Shown here piece by piece: positions 32,763 through 39,405 of a DNA stretch of 39,405 nucleotides. A model generated the notes under the pieces. That model made no database searches. It was not told the origin of the DNA and saw only the letters and a program-made list of their open reading frames with translations. Each line of letters starts with the position of its first letter. Within the stretch, counting starts at the first letter, position 1. Made by a program: the position numbers and the translations under genes. The DNA is from Spirochaetaceae bacterium (GTDB lineage: Bacteria; Spirochaetota; Spirochaetia; Treponematales; Breznakiellaceae), in NCBI GenBank assembly GCA_031257135.1, contig JAIRPH010000161.1:1-39405 (forward strand). Direction: 5' to 3'.

Positions 32763-33472
32763 ACGCCGCGGGTTTGGCGAAACTGGCGGGGACGATACAG
32801 AGCGCATTCAGCGCGGCAACATGGGATATGGTCTGGTCTTCTATTGGGCAGACCCTGTATATGACCGCGCTTACCACAATTCTGACGGGGATCTGCGGAC
32901 TTATTCTGGGGGTGTCCCTGCTGATAACCGACCGGGACGGGCTTTGCCCCATGCCGGTATTCAACGCGGTAGCCGGAGGAATCGTAAACGCCCTCCGTTC
33001 CATGCCGTCGGTGATCATCATCATTCTGACCCTGCCCTTATCGCGGCTCATCATCGGCGTTTCCTACGGACCCAGGGCTTGTATCATCGCCTTGGCAGTT
33101 ACCTGCATCCCCATGTTCGCCCGGCTGGTGGAAAGCAGTATCCTGGAGGTTCCCAAAGGCAAGGCGGAAGCGGCGGCGGCCATGGGCGCGAAGAAACGGG
33201 ACATTGTGTTCAAGGTGCTACTCCCTGAAGCCCTGCCTAACCTGATACGAAGCTTTACCATCGCGGTGATCGCTATCATTTCCACCACAGCCTTGGCGGG
33301 TTCTTTCGGCGCAGGCGGTCTGGGGGATGTGGCGGTGCGGTACGGGTACAACCGATTCAGGGGAGATGTTCTCATCGCGGCGGCGCTGGCGCTGATCATC
33401 ATGGTAAACCTGGTACAGTTCGCCGGCGCGGGCGCATCCAAAGCCATCCTGAAACGGCGACATTTACTATAG
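32759..33472 (+). CDS. metI: Methionine-type ABC importer permease
   Basis: This inner-membrane permease of 237 residues has five to six hydrophobic helices and the EAA-type coupling loop (KAEAAAAMGAKKRDIVFKVLLPEALPNLI) that contacts the ATPase. It closely resembles MetI. The frame begins earlier at an ATG at 32738, but the ATG at 32759 overlaps the metN stop as ATGA and removes the charged MAGRRRY extension, so it is preferred. The transported compound is presumably methionine or a methylthio relative; sequence alone cannot separate these. Confidence 0.9.
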   Translation: MNAAGLAKLAGTIQSAFSAATWDMVWSSIGQTLYMTALTTILTGICGLILGVSLLITDRDGLCPMPVFNAVAGGIVNALRSMPSVIIIILTLPLSRLIIGVSYGPRACIIALAVTCIPMFARLVESSILEVPKGKAEAAAAMGAKKRDIVFKVLLPEALPNLIRSFTIAVIAIISTTALAGSFGAGGLGDVAVRYGYNRFRGDVLIAAALALIIMVNLVQFAGAGASKAILKRRHLL

Positions 33473-33519
33473 GAAACAAGCCCGCCATAGCGCGGACTTA
33501 TTATAACGAAGGAGTTTTT

Positions 33520-34356
33520 ATGAAAAGGACATTGGTTTTCTCTCTGACCGCGGCATTGCTGGTTGCCCTCGTATCTTGTTTTCCCTCTAACGCCGGCGTC
33601 AGCGCAAGCAAGGAAGTTCGCGAGACGCCGCCTGAGGGCAGGACAACCCTCAAGATCGTGGCGGACATCGTTCCTCACCAGGAATTGCTGGAATTCGTCA
33701 AACCCGGACTTGCCGCGAAGGGCATCGATCTGGAGATTTATAACACCGAAGGCAGACTTGCCAACGAACAGACTTCCAACGGCGAATTCGACGCAAACTT
33801 CTTTCAGCACGAGCCGTACCTGAAATCGGTATCGGCGGAACAGGGTTTTGACCTCGTAAACGCCGGCAACATCCATGTGGAGCCTATCGGCGCGTATTCG
33901 GAGAAGTACAAGACCCTCGAGGAGATTCCCCTTCATGCGGTAATTGCCCTTCCTAACGACGCCACCAACGAGTTCCGGGCTTTGACGATTCTGTCCCAAA
34001 ACGGTTTTATTACGCTCAAGGAAAATACCGAGGTCTTCAACACCTCCATTCTGGATGTGGCGGAGTACCTCAAGCCCGTTACCCTCGTGGAGCTTGACGC
34101 CGCGGCGATCATCCGCATCCGGGATCAATTCGATGTGTACATCACCAACACCAACAAGGTGCTGGAAGCGGGGATAGATACCGGCGGGGTCCTGTTTCGG
34201 GAAGGGGCGGATTCGCCCTACGCGAATATCCTAGCGGTAAAGTCCGGCAGGCTGAACGATCCGGCAATCCGGGCGTTGGCGGCGGCGTTGACCTCCGAAG
34301 AGGTTCGGGTCTTTATCGAAAACAAGTATCACGGCGCGGTGATACCCGCGTTTTGA
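33520..34356 (+). CDS. metQ: MetQ/NlpA-family substrate-binding lipoprotein
   Basis: This 278-residue binding protein of the importer has a type II signal peptide with lipobox LVSC (Cys20). The mature protein has the MetQ pattern: KIVADIVPHQELLEF, the ligand-binding region FDANFFQHEPYL, and ITLKENTEVFNTSILDV. It should be anchored on the outer face of the inner membrane and deliver methionine-like ligands to MetI/MetN. AAGGAG precedes the ATG by seven bases. It overlaps the next open frame, but the sulfhydrylase start lies 17 bases past its stop. The binding preference might differ from methionine in view of the nitrogenase-like neighbours. Confidence 0.9.
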   Translation: MKRTLVFSLTAALLVALVSCFPSNAGVSASKEVRETPPEGRTTLKIVADIVPHQELLEFVKPGLAAKGIDLEIYNTEGRLANEQTSNGEFDANFFQHEPYLKSVSAEQGFDLVNAGNIHVEPIGAYSEKYKTLEEIPLHAVIALPNDATNEFRALTILSQNGFITLKENTEVFNTSILDVAEYLKPVTLVELDAAAIIRIRDQFDVYITNTNKVLEAGIDTGGVLFREGADSPYANILAVKSGRLNDPAIRALAAALTSEEVRVFIENKYHGAVIPAF

Positions 34357-34373
34357 ACAAAAGGAGTATGGCT

Positions 34374-35681
34374 ATGTTAAACGAAGGATTGCATTTTGAC
34401 ACCCTGAAGATACGGGCCGCCTACGACCCGGCGGAACATCGGCAGTCTGTGGCGGTGCCGATCTACCAGACCGCGGCATACGAATTCCGGGATACCGCCA
34501 ATGCCGACGGACTCTTCGCCCTCACCGATCCGGGGTTCCTCTATACTCGGGTAAACAACCCCACGGTGGACGTGCTGGAAAGACGGGTCGCAACCCTGGA
34601 CGGCGGGTCCGCGGCCATAGCCCTAGCATCGGGTATGGCGGCGATCTCCTACACCATCCTCAGCCTTGCCGAAGGCGGCGGGCGGATTCTGTCCAGCCCC
34701 TATCTCTACGGCGGGAGTGTGGACGCCTTTCAGAAGATATTCCCCAAGTTCAACATCCACATCGACAAATCGCCGAACATCAATGACATCGCCGCCCTGG
34801 AAAGGGACCTCAAAAGCGATACCAAGGCGATCTTCGTGGAATCCGTGAGCAATCCCAATGGCGTCGTGGCAGACATGGAGGCTCTAGCCGCCCTAGCTCA
34901 CAAACACGGCATCCCTTTAGTGGTGGACAATACCTTCGCCACGCCCTATTTGCTGAATCCTATCAAGCACGGGGCGGACATTGTGATCTACTCCGCCACG
35001 AAGACCCTGAACGGCCACGGCAACCTTATCGCAGGGCTGGTGGTGGAAACCGGCACGTTCCCCTGGGACAACGGGAATTTCCCCCAGTTCGAGGAGACCC
35101 AGTACGTCTTACGGGACAGGTCCACCGGACGGAAGCGCACATTTCTGGAACTTACCCCGGATGCGCCCTTTGTAACCCGCATACGGCTCCACTACCTCAA
35201 TTACTTCGGCGCGGCGCTGGGACCCTTCGACGCCTACCTAGCCCTGCTGGGTATTGAGACCCTTTCAGAGCGGGTGACTAAGCAGGTAAGCAACGCCCAG
35301 AAAGTCGCCGAGTGGCTGGAAAAGAACCCCCATGTGGAATGGGTCAGGTATCCGGGGCTACCCTCCAGTCCCTATCACGCCCTAGCGAAGAAGTACCTGC
35401 CCAAAGGCGCCGGGGCGATCTTCTCCTTCGGCTTCAAGGGAACTATCGAGCAGAGCGAGGCGTTCCTCAACGCCATAGAGCTGTGGAGCTACCATGTGAA
35501 TGTAGGAGACGCCCGCTCCCTCATCGTCAACTCCCCCAAAACGACCCACGGGGAGCAGACGCCGGAGGAGCAACGGTTCGCCAATATCCCGCCGAACCTC
35601 ATCCGGCTTTCCCTGGGACTGGAAGACCCTGCCGACCTTATCGCCGATCTGGATCAGGCTTTTAAGAAGGTGTTTAGGTAA
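34374..35681 (+). CDS. metY: O-acetylhomoserine sulfhydrylase (MetY-type)
   Basis: This is a PLP-dependent enzyme of 435 residues, Cys/Met metabolism family. It joins O-acetyl-L-homoserine with sulfide to give homocysteine or with methanethiol to give methionine directly. The PLP Lys lies in YSATKTLNGHGN, preceded by VVDNTFATPYL. The N-terminal YTRVNNPTVDVLERR and the C-terminal RSLIVNSPKTTHGEQ are typical of MetY. The frame starts with a TTG at 34353 and an ATG at 34368, but AAGGAG at 34361-34366 fits best with the ATG at 34374. It ends the operon. Its ability to use methanethiol is the reason for linking it to the nitrogenase-like genes. Confidence 0.92.
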   Translation: MLNEGLHFDTLKIRAAYDPAEHRQSVAVPIYQTAAYEFRDTANADGLFALTDPGFLYTRVNNPTVDVLERRVATLDGGSAAIALASGMAAISYTILSLAEGGGRILSSPYLYGGSVDAFQKIFPKFNIHIDKSPNINDIAALERDLKSDTKAIFVESVSNPNGVVADMEALAALAHKHGIPLVVDNTFATPYLLNPIKHGADIVIYSATKTLNGHGNLIAGLVVETGTFPWDNGNFPQFEETQYVLRDRSTGRKRTFLELTPDAPFVTRIRLHYLNYFGAALGPFDAYLALLGIETLSERVTKQVSNAQKVAEWLEKNPHVEWVRYPGLPSSPYHALAKKYLPKGAGAIFSFGFKGTIEQSEAFLNAIELWSYHVNVGDARSLIVNSPKTTHGEQTPEEQRFANIPPNLIRLSLGLEDPADLIADLDQAFKKVFR

Positions 35682-35711
35682 TCCGGGCATTCGCCCATAT
35701 TTCCTATGTAG

Positions 35712-35738
35712 AGCCGGTTGGAAAAATCTCCGGCTTTA
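35712..35738 (+). terminator. Possible terminator after the methionine operon
   Basis: AGCCGG (35712-35717) pairs with CCGGCT (35730-35735) over a 12-base loop, followed by TTTACG, a very short U run. A second inverted repeat, ACAGTA-AAG-TACTGT, lies at 35741-35755. Confidence 0.4.
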
Positions 35739-35740
35739 CG

Positions 35741-35755
35741 ACAGTAAAGTACTGT
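35741..35755. repeat. Inverted repeat ACAGTA-AAG-TACTGT
   Basis: A perfect 6+3+6 inverted repeat between convergent genes. It could be a second weak terminator stem or a protein site. No function is evident. Confidence 0.3.
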
Positions 35756-35801
35756 TGAGACGTTTAACGGCTGAGTTCCCGAGGTATAATCCGCAGGTCA
35801 A

Positions 35802-36887
35802 TTATCGTATATTGAAATAGTATCGTTCTAAATAAGCGATGCGGCGTTGGGCTTCACTGCCCCGCGGACTTTGAGGATATTCCTGAATCAGACGGCGGTA
35901 ATAGTCAAGGGCAGACCGGATATTCCGGCTCGGACTATTAGCTTCAAAAGATTGCGCGTACAGCCACCAAGCCTCATCGGTGCCTGCCGGATATAGTTCC
36001 CGAAACTGATCCAACAGAGTAATGACTTCCGGGAAACTGCCGGCAGTATAGGCGTCTTTCGCCTGTTGCAGATAATCGGCCCGAGCGGCGGAAGACGCCG
36101 CCCCTGCTATAGAGTCCTGCGCCGCCGCCTGCGAAGAGCCGGAAGAGCCGGCGGTTTCAGCGCGCGAAGAGCCTGACTCAGCGCGATCGCGCTCAACCGG
36201 CTGAGTCCGATTCGTTCCCGCAATCACAGGATTTTCACTGACGATTACTTGCACATATTCGTTTATAATATAATCTTCGATAAAATCTTGACGGTAGAAT
36301 TTAAGGGTATAGGTTCCAACGGAATCAGCCCGGAACACATATTTTTGTCCGTCGAGTTCATTCCGCCGGGAATGATAGACCATGCCTTGACGGTTTTCCT
36401 GTTCTCCTAAATATACCCAGCCGTTTCCCCGAAAAGGAATTTCTATCGATTGTCCCACAATAGCCCAGATGGTCCGTGAAGCGGAGACTTCCTCCCGTTT
36501 CGGCTCGATTTGGGAAGATATTCTGCTGGGAGTCTCAGGAAGAGGCTTAACCGGAGGCGGCGGAGCTTCGTCCGCCGTCGGCGCTTCCGGTTCGGCGACT
36601 CCTATGGAAGCCGGCGGCTCAGGCGGAGGCGGAGGCGTTACGGAACCGCCTTCCGGAGCAGGCTCAGGACTTATCGGGTCAGCAGGCTTGACGGTGATAA
36701 TGCCGGGAGAAACCGGCTCCTGAACGGGAACTGCTGAAGGAGAAACCGTTTCTGGAGGGACTCTTCTCATAACGGAGAACGCAGGCTGAGGAATCGTTTC
36801 GGAATCGTCTCCGTTGCAAGGCTGACCAAAGATGCATCCTAACCATAGTAACGATAAAAACCGGGAAAAAAGCCGTTTCAATTTCAT
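35802..36887 (-). CDS. Exported proline-rich protein with C-terminal TPR-like region
   Basis: This 361-residue protein has an N-terminal signal (LFSRFLSLLWLGC) with a possible relaxed lipobox at Cys18. Residues about 30-130 are proline/glutamate-rich and probably span the periplasm or peptidoglycan. A beta domain follows (IEIPFRGNGWVYLGEQ to GTYTLKFYRQDFIEDY), then a Ser/Ala-rich linker, then a helical repeat region like YbgF/TolA-associated TPRs (YTAGSFPEVITLLDQF; ALDYYRRLIQEYPQSP). AAAGGAG sets the ATG at 36887, which overlaps the upstream stop by ATGA. A role in the envelope is inferred; I cannot name a family. Confidence 0.78.
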   Translation of the reverse strand: MKLKRLFSRFLSLLWLGCIFGQPCNGDDSETIPQPAFSVMRRVPPETVSPSAVPVQEPVSPGIITVKPADPISPEPAPEGGSVTPPPPPEPPASIGVAEPEAPTADEAPPPPVKPLPETPSRISSQIEPKREEVSASRTIWAIVGQSIEIPFRGNGWVYLGEQENRQGMVYHSRRNELDGQKYVFRADSVGTYTLKFYRQDFIEDYIINEYVQVIVSENPVIAGTNRTQPVERDRAESGSSRAETAGSSGSSQAAAQDSIAGAASSAARADYLQQAKDAYTAGSFPEVITLLDQFRELYPAGTDEAWWLYAQSFEANSPSRNIRSALDYYRRLIQEYPQSPRGSEAQRRIAYLERYYFNIR

Positions 36888-37303
36888 GGAACTCCTTTTA
36901 AAAGTTCATCAATCGCCATTTCTATACGCTTCCGCCACATTTCGGGGTCTTCATCCATAGGGTCCCGCCAAAAGGGGCGGACATCTTCCGCCGTCCACCA
37001 GGGGCGCGGTTCCTGCTCTAAAAGGACCTCCGGGAGAAAATCCGGTTCGTCAGGAAGAAAAAATTCTTCTTGAGGTTTAGACGAAAAGGCGTCATCTACT
37101 TTTCGGGAGGAATCGGAAGAAAGGTTAGCGCTATAATCAATAGCTTTCTGAATAATCTGCGGTATCGTAACAATCGCCGCCAGCAGGATGCCTACTATGA
37201 CAACGCCCATGATAATCAGGCTCCGCCATCTTTGTAGCGTTCCTCCGGCCGCTCCTAAGAGATTTTTAATTATCGATCCTATTTTTGACGCGATGGGCGG
37301 CAT
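36884..37303 (-). CDS. Small single-span membrane protein
   Basis: This 139-residue protein has one hydrophobic helix (LIIMGVVIVGILLAAIVTI, about residues 28-46) and a soluble C-terminal part rich in Glu, Asp, Pro and Trp (RPWWTAEDVRPFWRDP). AAGGGG lies eight bases before the ATG. It overlaps the next gene by four bases, so both are co-translated. Nothing identifies its function. With a signal-bearing protein on each side it probably belongs to an envelope complex. Confidence 0.7.
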   Translation of the reverse strand: MPPIASKIGSIIKNLLGAAGGTLQRWRSLIIMGVVIVGILLAAIVTIPQIIQKAIDYSANLSSDSSRKVDDAFSSKPQEEFFLPDEPDFLPEVLLEQEPRPWWTAEDVRPFWRDPMDEDPEMWRKRIEMAIDELLKGVP

Positions 37304-37361
37304 AGGCTCAACCCCTTATAATCGACCGCCGCCCGCGGGGAGCGGCAGTCAAGGGAAGATG

Positions 37362-39134
37362 TTACATCCCCTCTTCTTCGTCTCCGGCTTCAGCGGAAAC
37401 GCTCAAGGTATACGCGTTGTTGTCCAGAGGATCATCATCAAGCGTACTAATCAGGATAAAATACGTACCCGGCTGAAGCTCCGTCCGCAGATAAGCGTCG
37501 TAGTTAGCTCCGCCGTCATCGTCGTCGTCAAGATACTCTTGGTTTTCATCATAGAGTTCGATATAGGTATCAAGATGTCCATCGGCGGCAATGGTTCTTA
37601 TCGCATAAGAGCCGGCTTCGGTAATCGTAAACTTCACCCAGTCCGTATCGTCGGCGGTAGTAAGGGTCCGTTGCTGAGAGGTTCCTAGCTGAATCTCTTT
37701 GGCGGTTTCCGCGGTATTATCCGGCTCGAACGCATCGCTGGCTCCGGGAGTTCTCACCTGAGAATACAGCGTGTAACTTCCTCGGTCTCCGTCAACTTCT
37801 TTTACTCGAATATATACCGTTCCGCCGGATACCTGTACCGACGCTCTGGCGTTCAGCCCTCTGCCGGAATCGTCGTCGTCTGCCAGCATTGAGCCTGCCT
37901 CGTCATAGACGGTGATTCTTGTATCCATTCTGCCTTCAGTATATACGATCAGATAGCCTCCGTCTTCAGGAACCGCGAGATAGTACCAATCCTCATCGGA
38001 AGGGGATTGAAAACTCGCCTCTACCGGCGTATCCAATTCGATGACGGTCGCCTGCTCTTGCGCGTCGTTAGGTTCGGAAGGGTCTGTCGGCATGGGATTA
38101 AAGGTCGCCTTGAATCCATAGGAGCCGGTATCGCCTCCAAGTCCGCGGACTTTGGCGAGGTAGGTTTTTCCTGCTTCGGCAAAATACTCAATCCGGGCGT
38201 TAAGGTTGTTTCCGCCGTCGTCATTGCTCGTCAGTCGGGAACTCGATCCGGATGCTCCGTCATAAAGCTCCATAAAGGTATCCATAGAGCCGGTGGTTTC
38301 CAGAATGAGGGTCCCGTTATCGGGCGTTTCTACCGCGAACCAATCTTCATCTCCGTCATGAAGGGTTCTTGAAATTTCGGGGGCGTCGATGTCTGCTTTT
38401 ATCGGATTATCCCGGCTGTCCGGTTCATAGCTGTCCGCGTAGACTCTGGAAGCGGAAGAATCGGAACCGCCGCTCTGGGAGCTTCCTATCAATTCTTGGA
38501 TAAACGGCGTCAAGGTCAGATCAAGGGTCCAGGTAGTAATCAGAGCGGAATCCTCCAGCCGGGTAAGCCGAGTATACAGCCGCAGGATATTCCCGATCCG
38601 CATGATTTCTCCCGCTAAGGTATAGTCCGCCTGAGCGGTCGGATCGGTCACAATAACAAAATTCCGGTCCTGCATGGATGAAAGAATACTCGAGAGCTGA
38701 TTCCGCCAGTATATTCCAAGGTCCGTATCTGTGCCGTTCAGCGAAAATTGACCCAGCCTGATTCGCGCTCCGTTAGGCAGAGACCCAAGCCCTTGTCGAA
38801 TCCAATTTCCCAGCTTCCGGCTTTCCGCGTCAAGCTCGGCAAGGGACGTGACTTGAGACGGTTCCTGACTCTGAAGCGATAAGGTTCCATCAGTTTCAGC
38901 GGTATTCTGTTGAACGTTAGTAGCTGTTGAACCGGTCCGGGCGGCTCCGGGCTGAGATTCGGCGTTCTTCGCAGGCTCCGTCTGATTAGGGGCGGACGGC
39001 TTTTCTCTGACGCCGCTGGACGGTACGGTTCCAGTTTGGGCGTCAAGTTCAACCGCCGGTTGAGCGTGCGCCGCCAACGGAATAAATAAGCCTGCCATGC
39101 CGATCAGTACCAATAAACGAATTCGAGATACCAT
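37362..39134 (-). CDS. Exported protein with FlgO-like N-domain and PPC-type repeats
   Basis: This 590-residue protein has a clear signal peptide (LVLIGMAGLFIPLAAHA). Residues about 95-215 resemble the CsgG/FlgO-like lipoprotein domain (LPNGARIRLGQFSLNGTDTD; QDRNFVIVTDPTAQADYTLAGEI). Three beta-sandwich repeats follow, of the bacterial pre-peptidase C-terminal type, each with a D-E-DW core (HDGDEDWFAVETP, PSDEDWYYLAVPE, TADDTDWVKFT) and acidic loops (DDDDSGRG, DDDDDGGAN) that probably bind calcium. No protease domain is present. It is likely a surface or periplasmic binding protein. It is the first gene of the three-gene envelope operon, with AAGGAG before the ATG. Confidence 0.82.
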   Translation of the reverse strand: MVSRIRLLVLIGMAGLFIPLAAHAQPAVELDAQTGTVPSSGVREKPSAPNQTEPAKNAESQPGAARTGSTATNVQQNTAETDGTLSLQSQEPSQVTSLAELDAESRKLGNWIRQGLGSLPNGARIRLGQFSLNGTDTDLGIYWRNQLSSILSSMQDRNFVIVTDPTAQADYTLAGEIMRIGNILRLYTRLTRLEDSALITTWTLDLTLTPFIQELIGSSQSGGSDSSASRVYADSYEPDSRDNPIKADIDAPEISRTLHDGDEDWFAVETPDNGTLILETTGSMDTFMELYDGASGSSSRLTSNDDGGNNLNARIEYFAEAGKTYLAKVRGLGGDTGSYGFKATFNPMPTDPSEPNDAQEQATVIELDTPVEASFQSPSDEDWYYLAVPEDGGYLIVYTEGRMDTRITVYDEAGSMLADDDDSGRGLNARASVQVSGGTVYIRVKEVDGDRGSYTLYSQVRTPGASDAFEPDNTAETAKEIQLGTSQQRTLTTADDTDWVKFTITEAGSYAIRTIAADGHLDTYIELYDENQEYLDDDDDGGANYDAYLRTELQPGTYFILISTLDDDPLDNNAYTLSVSAEAGDEEEGM

Positions 39135-39298
39135 AATTTCTCCTTACTATATAACATCGCCGTTATGTGAAAATCATAGCATAGTCTGAGTAACAAATGC
39201 AAGATGCCTAATGTCAGATTTAGAAGCAATAATAGAAAAAAGCGGACGCTTCGCATAGCGGGGCTTGTATGCGTTTCATCGGCTAACCGCGGTCAGGC

Positions 39299-39326
39299 TT
39301 GATCTTTTCCCGAGATACGGTATAGT
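39299..39326 (+). promoter_or_regulatory. Promoter of the right-edge gene
   Basis: TTGATC (39299-39304), 16-base spacer, TATAGT (39321-39326). A gene start with GAGGAG lies about 30 bases further on. The rest of 39135-39298 shows nothing I can name beyond the divergent promoter region of the envelope operon. Confidence 0.5.
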
Positions 39327-39357
39327 AAGGGGAGTCCTTAAAAAACAAGCCGAGGAG

Positions 39358-39405
39358 ATGCCGTCTGCCGAGACGGATTTCAGCATAGCAGTTCTTTTAC
39401 AAGAT
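39358..39405 (+). CDS. N-terminal fragment of an unknown protein
   Basis: ATG at 39358 opens a frame that runs off the right edge after 16 codons, ending FSIAVLLQD. GAGGAG directly precedes the ATG (spacing is short), and a plausible promoter lies upstream. The fragment is too short for identification. Confidence 0.4.
   Translation, partial: MPSAETDFSIAVLLQD

Noticed and set aside
33064..34128. Open frame of 354 codons antisense to the permease and MetQ genes
   Set aside because: It spans two well-supported genes on the other strand and has low-complexity Arg/Ala/Ser-rich translation.

Overview
The window looks like a chromosomal segment of a spirochaete of the Treponema type, possibly one of the gut or termite-gut lineages. 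This is an inference from gene content: multiple bacteriohemerythrins, many TPR and lipoprotein genes with relaxed lipoboxes, a stand-alone RlmK-like methyltransferase, a large chemoreceptor and a nitrogenase-like locus. No rRNA or marker gene in the window fixes the taxon. Most genes outside 29.1-35.7 kb look moderate in GC. The 29.1-35.7 kb block looks richer in GC and in CUG/GCC-type codons.

Layout. 1-125 is the tail of an unknown gene. 195-2755 is a cytoplasmic PAS histidine kinase and an NtrC-type sigma-54 activator. 2776-4335 holds three bacteriohemerythrin genes, each with its own promoter. The third leads into a TerY-type phosphorylation module (4345-7699: kinase with zinc ribbon, VWA protein, PP2C phosphatase, separate TerY-C-like zinc protein). 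Next come a TPR protein (minus), an M24 peptidase with a DMT transporter, tRNA-Thr(CGU), and a membrane-anchored PEGA/FGE-fold protein. 12676-18644 is a five-gene minus-strand catabolic operon: Gfo/Idh/MocA dehydrogenase, LacI regulator, SDR, short Old-Yellow-Enzyme-like reductase with a four-Cys cluster motif, and an FrdA-like flavoprotein. 18743-20972 encodes thymidylate kinase, a secreted hypothetical and an RlmK-like methyltransferase. 20974-21559 is a REP-associated tyrosine transposase (RAYT) behind two copies of a short repeat whose GGTGTCAG core recurs at 22.3 and 29.0 kb. TPR proteins, an MCP chemoreceptor and a small membrane protein follow.

The most notable region is 29164-35681, probably one transcription unit. 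It encodes a NifD/NifK-like pair with apparently complete P-cluster cysteines and the Cys/His ligand pair for an active-site cofactor, then a methionine-type ABC importer (short MetN, MetI, MetQ) and an O-acetylhomoserine sulfhydrylase. Nif-type catalytic motifs are replaced and no NifH, NifB or NifEN is in the window. The context fits a methylthio-alkane-reductase-like sulfur salvage route: import a methylthio compound, reductively release methanethiol, and fix it into methionine.

35802-39134 is a three-gene envelope operon (minus). The last bases start another gene rightward. Many genes without a Shine-Dalgarno sequence have a TTGnnn-17-TAnnnT promoter ending only 6-7 nt before the start codon, which suggests frequent leaderless mRNAs.
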